Positions 1 to 7,100 of a stretch of DNA of 64,000 nucleotides are shown one piece after another. The stretch lies in NCBI GenBank assembly GCA_035363255.1, contig DAOSES010000007.1, positions 1 to 64,000 of the forward strand, read 5' to 3'. The notes under the pieces were generated by a model. That model saw only the letters and a program-made list of their open reading frames with translations, did not search any database and was not told the origin of the DNA. Numbering within the stretch: the first letter of the stretch is position 1; every line of letters starts with the position of its first letter. Both the position numbers and the translations under genes were made by a program. Source of the stretch: T3SED10-260 sp035363255. Lineage in GTDB: Bacteria; Caldisericota; Caldisericia; UBA6126.

Positions 1-123
1 GTTATCACTTTAAATAGAGTTAACTTTCATCCAGTGTATGGGGTACAGTTTAGTTGGGCTATCATCCTTTTTTTATCCTTTACTTTGCTCTTCTCTTTTT
101 CATTAAGGTACCCTTATGGTTGA
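1..123 (+). CDS. C-terminal fragment of a membrane protein (cut by window edge)
   Basis: The first frame is open from base 1 to a TGA at 121-123 and encodes 40 residues. The last half is strongly hydrophobic (SWAIILFLSFTLLFSFSL), as expected for a final membrane helix followed by a short RYPYG tail. It has no start inside the window. Given the many small multi-TM genes in this island it could be another immunity-like protein, but that is inference. No gene is visible between 124 and 224. Confidence 0.4.
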   Translation, partial: VITLNRVNFHPVYGVQFSWAIILFLSFTLLFSFSLRYPYG

Positions 124-224
124 TTTTGTTACAGAACAATATATACCTGCAACGAGTTTACAACTCATGCTCAAGAGATTGTGAACTTTTCCGACCAAAC
201 TAGTCCGCTAAAATTGGAGCAATC

Positions 225-890
225 ATGGAACAAAAAAATCATAGAATAAATGAAAGGCAGTTGAGCCAGATTAAAGCTGAAATTGAGAGAGCTCGAATAA
301 AATCCATTTTTGTTTTATGTGCTGGGATTAGTCTTGGAGTTGTATGCTTTTTTGGTTGGGTAAGTGCAGAAGGATCTCCTGAGTTTTTATTGCCTTTCCT
401 ACTTTTTTTTCCTCCATGGATCAATTCATGTGTCAGTGAATCAGCTTTATATAACGCTATCAGTCAGCTCAAGGCTCAATTAAGAGATGAAAAATACATT
501 GCCTTTATCAAGAGGTTTTTTTCAAACTACAAACCCTCTTATATGTTTATCTCGAGAGAGAAGTTTCTGGATCTTGTTTTGTTGCATGCTTCATTCCATA
601 ATAAACATAATGATAAAGAAGAGGTTGTTGGTTTAATGAGCTTTCAAACTGTTTTTGCAAAAAAACACCCTATTCTATTAATTACCTTTGCCTTATTCTT
701 TACCGTTTTTTTGGTTGTTGTGATGGTCTTTTTCAATACCTACTATTTGTTTCTTGTTCTTTTTCTTTGCTTGATGTATGTTTACTCAATGGTCAAAACT
801 CTTTTTTCTACTCTTCAGAATACAAAGAATTCATTATCTGGAGCTTATAATGAAGCACTCAACGCTACAATAGAGAATGAAATACCGTAA
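225..890 (+). CDS. Small multi-TM protein, possible orphan immunity protein
   Basis: This 221-residue protein starts at an ATG preceded by TTGGAGC. It has a charged N-terminus (about residues 1-25), two hydrophobic segments at about 27-70, a soluble middle of about 80 residues, and two more helices at about 150-195. I do not recognise the family. The reason to suspect an immunity role is position: the DNA after its stop (932 onward) resembles the DNA after the likely immunity gene at 8281-8838. It is very AT-rich. No catalytic motif is visible. Confidence 0.6.
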   Translation: MEQKNHRINERQLSQIKAEIERARIKSIFVLCAGISLGVVCFFGWVSAEGSPEFLLPFLLFFPPWINSCVSESALYNAISQLKAQLRDEKYIAFIKRFFSNYKPSYMFISREKFLDLVLLHASFHNKHNDKEEVVGLMSFQTVFAKKHPILLITFALFFTVFLVVVMVFFNTYYLFLVLFLCLMYVYSMVKTLFSTLQNTKNSLSGAYNEALNATIENEIP

Positions 891-931
891 CCTATTGGTT
901 CTTTTTATCTCAAACCTTTGTAGTTGGTTTA

Positions 932-1052
932 TGAGAACCCCACCCCAATCTTACTGATCAACCAACCACAGGGGGCCTTTTCCCGAGAAGACAAACTCAC
1001 TACCGAAGATTTTGAGATGCTGGTAATTGCGGAGAAATAAAAAGAATACCAA
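932..1052 (+). repeat. Module tail A (copy of tails at 3885 and 8837)
   Basis: The first part (TGAGAACCCC-A-CCCCAA..TACTGATCAA..CAGGG..CTTTT) matches the tail after the rhs immunity gene at 8837. The second part (AACTCACTACC.AAG.TTTTGAGATGCTGGT) matches the tail at about 3914-3954. Read in frame to a TAA at 1038, it ends with FSREDKLTTEDFEMLVIAEK, which looks like a coding relic. It lies in the 264-base gap between the gene at 225-890 and the methyltransferase; nothing else was found there. Confidence 0.65.
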
Positions 1053-1154
1053 CTTCTTAATCCGAATACTCAAGAGTGTTTGCTGAAATGGGCAAGACCG
1101 ATATACTTTTCTTAATTAATAAAGAGCTAATACAATTGAGAAAAAGGATAAAAG

Positions 1155-2039
1155 ATGGCTTATGATACCTTGAATATTAGCACGGATATTCTTGTGGGAG
1201 ATAGCGCGGAAGTATTAAAATACATAGACTCGGAGTCTGTTGATTTGATTGTTACTTCGCCACCTTATGCTGATCAACGATCAAGCACTTATGGGGGAAT
1301 ATCCCCAAAAAAATATGTTGACTGGTTTTTGCCAATATCTGCTGAACTGCTAAGAGTATTAAAACCTGAGGGAACCTTTATTCTTAACATAAAAGAAAAA
1401 GTAGTGAATGGCGAACGAAGCACCTATGTTCTTGAACTTATACTCGAAATGCGCAAACAAGGGTGGCTTTGGACAGAAGAATTTATCTGGCATAAGAAGA
1501 ACTGCTATCCAGGAAAATGGCCCAACAGATTCCGAGACTCCTGGGAAAGACTTCTCCAATTCAACAAGAATAAACACTTTAAAATGTATCAGGAAGCAGT
1601 GATGATACCCATGGGGAAATGGTCCAAAACCCGATTAAAAAACCTGAGCACCAAGGATAAAATTAGGGATAATTCTCAAGTGGGAAGTGGTTTTGGCAAG
1701 AATATTTCCAACTGGCTGGATCGCACTATGGCCTATCCAAGCAATGTACTCCATCTGGCCACAGAATGTAGCAATAAAAATCATAGCGCAGCTTTCCCCG
1801 AAGAATTACCTGAATGGTTTATCAAGCTTTTTACCCAGGAATCTGATCTGGTGCTGGACCCTTTTATGGGTTCAGGTACCACTTTAATTGTTGCCAATCG
1901 TATGCGTCGAAACTCTATCGGTATTGATCTTGTTCCCGAGTATTGTGAAATGGCTCGTAAACAAGTAAACCCAGTAGAAGTCTTTCTATATGAAAAAAAG
2001 GAGAGCTATGAAAAAGCTAAAAATAAGCGACGTAAATAA
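1155..2039 (+). CDS. Type II DNA methyltransferase, beta class, probably N4-cytosine
   Basis: This 294-residue enzyme transfers a methyl group from S-adenosylmethionine to DNA and protects the host from the nuclease encoded next to it. Motif IV is TSPPYAD near residue 35, and motif I is DPFMGSGTTL near residue 237, so the order is catalytic motif first and SAM site last (beta class). SPPY instead of DPPY is more common in N4-cytosine methyltransferases, but N6-adenine cannot be excluded. The ATG follows AAAAGGATAAAAG. The 3' end overlaps the endonuclease gene, which fits a co-transcribed pair. The recognition sequence cannot be read from the sequence. Confidence 0.9.
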   Translation: MAYDTLNISTDILVGDSAEVLKYIDSESVDLIVTSPPYADQRSSTYGGISPKKYVDWFLPISAELLRVLKPEGTFILNIKEKVVNGERSTYVLELILEMRKQGWLWTEEFIWHKKNCYPGKWPNRFRDSWERLLQFNKNKHFKMYQEAVMIPMGKWSKTRLKNLSTKDKIRDNSQVGSGFGKNISNWLDRTMAYPSNVLHLATECSNKNHSAAFPEELPEWFIKLFTQESDLVLDPFMGSGTTLIVANRMRRNSIGIDLVPEYCEMARKQVNPVEVFLYEKKESYEKAKNKRRK

Positions 2040-2742
2040 CTATGTTGAGGAACATATTGGCATTTTTCATCAAAAAAGAATTCAAAGCCTTGAAAACTTA
2101 AAATTAAGCCAGGTGTTAAAACGGAAAAATCCGTATTTATTCAAAGCAAAATATGTCCTGACATCGGAACAGATTATAAAAAGTTTGATTGACGCTCATT
2201 TATCTTCAAGCGAAGAGGGTATCTTTGGTGACTGGCTGGAGGGTTTGGCTATCTATATCAACTCTCTTACATATGGAGGAGAAAAATCTGGAATACCAAA
2301 CATAGACTTGGAGTTTACTGCAAATGGTCAAAGATACATTGTTAATATTAAATCAGGTCCCAATTGGGGCAATAGTTCGCAAATAAAAAAGATGATAGCA
2401 GATTTTAAAACTGCAAAGAAAACACTCAGAACAAGTAACTCCCAACTATTAGTGACCGCTGTAAATGGTTGTTGTTATGGAAGAGATGCAAATCCGGATA
2501 AAGGGGAGTATTTTAAATATTGCGGTCAGAAGTTTTGGGAATTTATCTCTGGAAACACTGATCTTTACACCGATATCATCGAACCTTTAGGTTTCAAGGC
2601 AAAAGAAAAGAATGAAGAATACGAACAAGCCTATGTTCAAATTATCAACCGTTTTACCCGAGAGTTTAACAATACTTTCTGTTGTGAATCCGGAGCAATC
2701 AATTGGAAACAGCTTGTAGAGTTTAACTCTTCAATGAAATAA
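2008..2742 (+). CDS. Type II restriction endonuclease, PmeII-like
   Basis: This 244-residue protein is most likely the nuclease partner of the preceding methyltransferase. I start it at ATG 2008, which follows AAGGAGAGCT; an upstream in-frame ATG at 1990 has no such site. It overlaps the methyltransferase by 32 bases. A plausible PD-(D/E)xK core is visible: GIPNIDLEF near residue 90 with an acidic residue, then YIVNIKSGPNWGN near residues 106-118, with the lysine of IKSG as the catalytic lysine. The IKSGPNWGNSSQ block recalls the PmeII family; that assignment is from memory and should be treated as tentative. Confidence 0.75.
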   Translation: MKKLKISDVNNYVEEHIGIFHQKRIQSLENLKLSQVLKRKNPYLFKAKYVLTSEQIIKSLIDAHLSSSEEGIFGDWLEGLAIYINSLTYGGEKSGIPNIDLEFTANGQRYIVNIKSGPNWGNSSQIKKMIADFKTAKKTLRTSNSQLLVTAVNGCCYGRDANPDKGEYFKYCGQKFWEFISGNTDLYTDIIEPLGFKAKEKNEEYEQAYVQIINRFTREFNNTFCCESGAINWKQLVEFNSSMK

Positions 2743-2749
2743 TAATTGC

Positions 2750-2813
2750 TTAGTTCCCCTCCCCTTTTTTGCTTGACAAGCTTAGTTTTTTATTGATAAC
2801 ATTAAGTCATACA
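2750..2813 (+). repeat. Promoter-bearing repeat, copy 1
   Basis: This stretch matches 3968-4032 upstream of rhs over about 65 bases: a C/T-rich run, then TTTTTT-GCTTGACAAGCT, and GTCATAC at the end. It places an rhs-type promoter in front of the immunity-like pair at 2860-3860. Confidence 0.7.
2773..2802 (+). promoter_or_regulatory. Sigma-70-type promoter before immunity-like gene pair
   Basis: TTGACA at 2773-2778 and TAACAT at 2797-2802 are separated by 18 bases. The same arrangement is found upstream of rhs at 3994-4023, which supports it as a real, duplicated promoter. Confidence 0.65.
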
Positions 2814-2830
2814 CCTGTAGGAGGAAGAGT

Positions 2831-2863
2831 TTGCATCGTTTTCAGCGGGGAAGTGAAGCTTGA
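2831..2863 (+). CDS. Possible 10-residue leader peptide
   Basis: A TTG at 2831 follows a strong purine site (GTAGGAGGAAGAGT). The frame reads MHRFQRGSEA and stops with TGA at 2861-2863, which overlaps the TTG start of the next gene at 2860. This suggests translational coupling. It could instead be a relic of a longer gene 5' end. Confidence 0.35.
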   Translation: MHRFQRGSEA

Positions 2864-3321
2864 ATTTTGTTGATTTTTCGATTATTCTGATTTGTCTTTC
2901 AGCTTCATTGGATTTGATGTTGAACTGGAAGAAGTATTCCAAAGAGTTGTGGATGGGTAGCAAGTTTGAAAAACATTATATTTACCTGACGCTGATAGTT
3001 TTCTACCTTCTTGTGACTCTTTATTGGAGTTTTTTTAATAAGCAATTCACAGCACATGCAGGAGTAATTTTGATCTCCCTTGGATTATTTAACATGGAAT
3101 TCGGAATGACCTCTACTCCTCCCTCAAACCTTCATCGCATACAACTTCCTTCACTAAACCTGTGGTATGGTCTCCTTTTAGCTCTAACGGTATTATGGTT
3201 TTGGTTTTTTACGAATACCATGTACACTAATTTGCTTTTTTTGATCCATATAGTTTCGCGGGGGATGCTTTGGACATGGAAAATTCATACCAAATCTATC
3301 AGAAACGATATTAAACTATGA
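2860..3321 (+). CDS. Multi-TM immunity-like protein, first of a pair
   Basis: This 153-residue membrane protein has hydrophobic segments at about residues 4-20, 42-58, 67-82 and 98-130, and ends in a basic tail. The C-terminal block SRGMLWTWKIHTKS resembles ARIMLWIWRIRILK in the next gene and CGIRIFYWIGIMRTMK in the gene after rhs, so the three probably belong to one family. The start is TTG. Its stop overlaps the next ATG (ATGA), so the two are co-translated. An immunity role against a membrane-acting toxin is inferred from family resemblance and location. Confidence 0.6.
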   Translation: MNFVDFSIILICLSASLDLMLNWKKYSKELWMGSKFEKHYIYLTLIVFYLLVTLYWSFFNKQFTAHAGVILISLGLFNMEFGMTSTPPSNLHRIQLPSLNLWYGLLLALTVLWFWFFTNTMYTNLLFLIHIVSRGMLWTWKIHTKSIRNDIKL

Positions 3322-3860
3322 TACTCTCGATTGCAAATCTTCTCATAATGAGCTCATCAGGAGCTCTTATCCTATATCCCCATATTCAGGCTACTCGAAA
3401 AGTCAGAGATCATGAATTTTTCATGTTTCATTGCTTTCTGCCTTTGCTTTTAATGATTGTTGTTTTGATTCTTTATGTTTTGGAAATTGGTAAATATCCC
3501 CTCAATTTCGTGAATATTGGTACCTTGAGTTTGGTATTTTATTCTATTGAACTCATGCTCTCTGATATGCAGTTTCTTCAAAACTCCCCCTTATCACGGC
3601 TTCTATCTAAAAAAATGGCTTTTCCCTTATTTCAAAATCAAAACTTGCTTGACGCTGGCAATGAAAAGAAATATCAATACCTTCGAACGATAGAAGGATT
3701 TTGTTTTGTGCTTGCTATTTTTTGGTGGGCCCTTTCAGCCTTTATAGGTGGCTGGTGCTTTCCAATGTTTCCACTCTTACTTATTAACGGAGCACGAATT
3801 ATGCTCTGGATATGGCGGATAAGAATTTTAAAAACCATTCATTCGGTGAACAGGATTTAA
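3318..3860 (+). CDS. Multi-TM immunity-like protein, second of a pair
   Basis: This 180-residue protein starts at an ATG overlapping the previous stop. Helices are visible at about residues 3-23, 32-55, 61-80 and 125-172. Its layout follows that of the previous protein helix by helix, and the C-terminal ARIMLWIWRIRILK motif is shared, so the pair looks like a tandem duplication that has diverged. The tail after the stop (from about 3885) matches the tail at 932. No rhs gene precedes the pair, so it looks like an orphan immunity unit. Confidence 0.6.
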   Translation: MILSIANLLIMSSSGALILYPHIQATRKVRDHEFFMFHCFLPLLLMIVVLILYVLEIGKYPLNFVNIGTLSLVFYSIELMLSDMQFLQNSPLSRLLSKKMAFPLFQNQNLLDAGNEKKYQYLRTIEGFCFVLAIFWWALSAFIGGWCFPMFPLLLINGARIMLWIWRIRILKTIHSVNRI

Positions 3861-3884
3861 CAGATTAATCAATAAAACACAAAT

Positions 3885-3970
3885 TAAACCTACAGGGCTT
3901 TTTCCAAGAAGATTAACTCACTACCAAAGCTTTTGAGATGCTGGTGTTTGCCCAAAAGTAAGAAAAATAC
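3885..3970 (+). repeat. Module tail B
   Basis: The segment from ACAGGGCTTTTTCC to TTGAGATGCTGGTGTTTGCC matches tail A at 969-1038. In the frame that gives FSREDKLTTEDFEMLV in tail A, this copy reads GFFQED-stop-LTTKAFEMLVFAQK-stop, so it carries an extra in-frame stop. It is a decayed copy located between the immunity-like pair and the rhs promoter. Confidence 0.6.
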
Positions 3971-4032
3971 CTCCCCACTCTCCCTTTTTTTACTTGACAA
4001 GCTAGTTATCATACTGCTAATATATAGTCATA
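3968..4032 (+). repeat. Promoter-bearing repeat, copy 2
   Basis: This is the partner of the repeat at 2750-2813. Shared landmarks are the C/T-rich tract, T-run, CTTGACAAGCT and AGTCATAC. Confidence 0.7.
3994..4023 (+). promoter_or_regulatory. Sigma-70-type promoter of rhs
   Basis: TTGACA at 3994-3999 and TAATAT at 4018-4023, spaced by 18 bases, lie about 30 bases before the leader ORF and about 140 bases before the best rhs start codon. Confidence 0.7.
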
Positions 4033-4057
4033 CGTAAATTGGTTTCATGGAGTGGCA

Positions 4058-4174
4058 ATGAATAAGTGCAGCAAACTTATGAATGGCGTGCTTTCCAGTT
4101 CTTTTCCTTTGGGTGCTATGGGGATTCCCCCTTATCTATATTTGTGCTCGAAAGGAGAATTTGTATGGTTTTGA
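4058..4174 (+). CDS. Possible 38-residue leader ORF before rhs
   Basis: ATG 4058 follows GGAG with a 5-base gap. The frame encodes 38 residues and stops with TGA at 4172-4174, just past the well-placed ATG at 4165. A ribosome finishing here could restart at 4165. It is in a different frame from both that ATG and the open rhs frame. Whether the peptide itself matters is unknown. Confidence 0.35.
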   Translation: MNKCSKLMNGVLSSSFPLGAMGIPPYLYLCSKGEFVWF

Positions 4175-7100
4175 AGCGTTCTTTTGTTCCGTCAAGAGAG
4201 AGAGAGAGAGAGCAATAGCTAAATCGGCTTTTTCTTCTTGTCTTGCCAGTTTTCTGATCCTGGTGATGGTGTTTCTGATAGGCATTCCTGCCTCCTTTGC
4301 TCAAATGCTGGCTTCTCCCAGCTATCGCAGTAGTCGTTTTTATCCCCCGACCCTGCTGGATGAAGGAGACCCTTTAGCGGGGATGCACGGCAATGCAGGA
4401 AGCATGGCCTTTATGCCCGCTTCCCAGTGGAGTTCCCTGGCAGTGAATATGACCACCGGCAACAGCATGATGCTGGTTCAAGTCGTGAATTTGCCTGGCA
4501 CTCCTCTGCCTTTGAGCTTGTCTCTGATTTACAATCATCGCAACAGCGAAGTAAATGTAGGACTGGGAGAAGGCTGGATGAGCTCGCTTCATACTGCTGT
4601 AGCAATCGATAATCAAACCCAGGATCTGCTGTGGCTGAGCCCTACGGGGGAGCAAGCGCTCTTTGAATGGGACAGCTTAAACTCCAGCTATCTCAATCCC
4701 TATGGTTTTGCTGGAAAAGCAGAAGTGCTGGGAACCGGGGATATAGCTATCACTCCTCTGGGGCAGGGTAGCATCCTCTATGCTTCGGATGGCAAACTTC
4801 AGCGCATCGAAGACAAAACCAGCAGCGGAGCCTTGGAAGTTACTTACGACAATGGGCGTCCTGTGGCTCTGGAAGATAGCCTCAGTGGTCGAAGCATTAC
4901 TTTAGAATGGAATCTCTCGGGGCAACTCGTGGAGATTGAAGATCCTGCAGGATATGTATGGGAGATGTCTTATGATCAATTGGGAGAAAAACTCCTTTCC
5001 ATTACTCCTCCCTCCAGTGAAGCTACTCCCCCTTCCTTCTCCTTTGGCTATGATGCCACTAGCGGTTTTCTAAACAGCCACGACGATTTGATGGGAAATA
5101 CTTACGAGCTTTCCTATTACAGCAGTGGAAGCTTTACAGACTGGATGGAAAGCTGGACGGATCCTGCCAATGTCAGCAGTTCTTTTTCTTATGACACTTC
5201 CGTGCAGGGTTTCAGCATGGTCACCACCTTTACGGATGGAGAAAATCAAGACCTTGTGTTTGGTTTTAACTCCGAAGGCTATTTGCTGAAGCAATGGCAG
5301 GAGGTAGGCCTGGAGCTGAGTTCCCAGCAATTGGGCTATAGCACGGAAGGTTGGCTCACGAGCGTGAAAGATGCCTACCAGAAAGAAACGACCCTGAGTT
5401 ATGACAGTGTTGGGCATCTCACCAGTATCCTGGGACCTGTTCCTTACCAGGGAGGAACTCCTTATCAAAAAGATTGGACCTACACCCCCAGCAACAGCCT
5501 GAATGGCTTGTTGACTGAGGAAAGCGAACGAGTTACTGCTGCGGTGTGGGTGGATACCACGCTTGCCTACAACGATCAAAATCACCCCATGTCCCCCACC
5601 CATATTACCAATGGCTTAAGTCAAACCACTGTCATAGCCTATCAAAGCGAGGGCTTTGTCTCCAGCGTCACTGTTCCTACCACCGGGGGCACAAAAAGTG
5701 CCAGCTACAGCTATAGTGCCCTGACTAAAGCCTTGAGCGGAAGTATCGATTTTGGAGGCAACGAAACCCTGTACAGCTACAAAAGCTCAGGTCTGCCCGA
5801 TCAAATCTCTTCCTACGAAGGTTTAACTCTTCAGGGAAGATTGGTAAGTCAAGTGACCCATAGCTACAACATGCTTCATGCCCTGACCAGCACTTACAAC
5901 AGCGTGGATCAGACCACCAGCAGCCAAAGCTACAATGCCAATGGCGCTCCGCTTAGCTCGGTCAGTGCGGGAGGATGTTCTTCCAGTCAGAGCTATGATC
6001 CTTCCACGAATCCAGCCTTGATTCATTTTGGATCCCCGGGCTATCAAGCGTTGGCAGCGAGTAGCACCAATAGTCAAAGCCAGACTACTAGCTATGCCTA
6101 TGATGCTTCGGGAAAGCTGAGTGAAGTCAGTGATTATCTGAATCGAGATACCGTCATGACTTATGATGGCTTTGGTCGTTTGGAAAGCCAGACCAATCCT
6201 TTTGGAAAGACTACTTCTTTCAGCTACAATCTCAACCATCAGTTGGTCGAACGAGAAGATGAAGGACAGGGCGTCACCAGCTTCACTTACGATGATGCGG
6301 GACGAATGACGGAAATGGATCATCCCGTACAGGGCATCGTGGAATACAGCTACAATGTCCGAGGAGATCTGCTCTCCGATGAGCTGGGAAATTATACCTA
6401 TGATCTCCTGGGGCGAGTCACTTCCCATCCCACCGAAGGAAGTATCAGTTATACCCCTGACGGTTTGATTCAAAGCCATAACAGTAACGATTATACCTAC
6501 AATGCTGCAGGTAACATGACTTCCTGGGAAGGAAGCGCTGGAACGGTGAGTCTGGGCTATAGTGGTCAACAAGGCTATACTTCCCTGGGTCTTCCTTCCA
6601 CGGCTTCGGGCAGTGGAGGCTACTTAAGCTCGTATGCCTTCAGCTACAATAATCGCTTCTGGCTGAGTCAACTGCAAGTCAGCTCCAAAGGCAATCAAAG
6701 CTTCAGCTATGCCTGGAGCAGTGCGGGAGAATTGCAAAGCATCACCAATCCCAACAATACCACCCTGAGCCAGCAATGGAGCAACAAAAAAGTCAGTAGT
6801 TTGACGGTAAAGAATTCGATCACTCAAGTGCAATGGTTGGGATCCACTCCCAGCTATAACGGCAATCAACAACTCGAAAGCTATGATACCGTGGTGTATG
6901 CAGGGCAAAATCCTCCCCTGAGTGAGAGCTTTGATTTGACCTATGATGCTTTGAATCGAGTCAGTACGGTCACTCGTGACAGTGACAATCAGGTCGTAAC
7001 TTATAGCTACGATGCTTCCACGGGAAGACCCAGCAGTGTAAATCTTTCCGATGAGGGTACTTTTAGTTTCAGCTACCTGAGCAATGGAAAACTGGAGAGC

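Noticed and set aside
932..1052. Module tails considered as insertion-sequence ends or CRISPR repeats
   Set aside because: Only three diverged copies, no terminal inverted repeats, no transposase nearby and no regular spacing.
4083..4164. ATG 4083 as the true rhs start
   Set aside because: No ribosome-binding site, and it adds a second hydrophobic stretch before the signal peptide; kept only as the limit of the open frame.
5823..6572. Long open frame on the minus strand inside rhs (249 codons), with others at 5070-5603 and 6624-7163
   Set aside because: They lie opposite the YD-repeat body, have no ribosome site and give low-complexity, repeat-driven sequence; they reflect the codon pattern of rhs.
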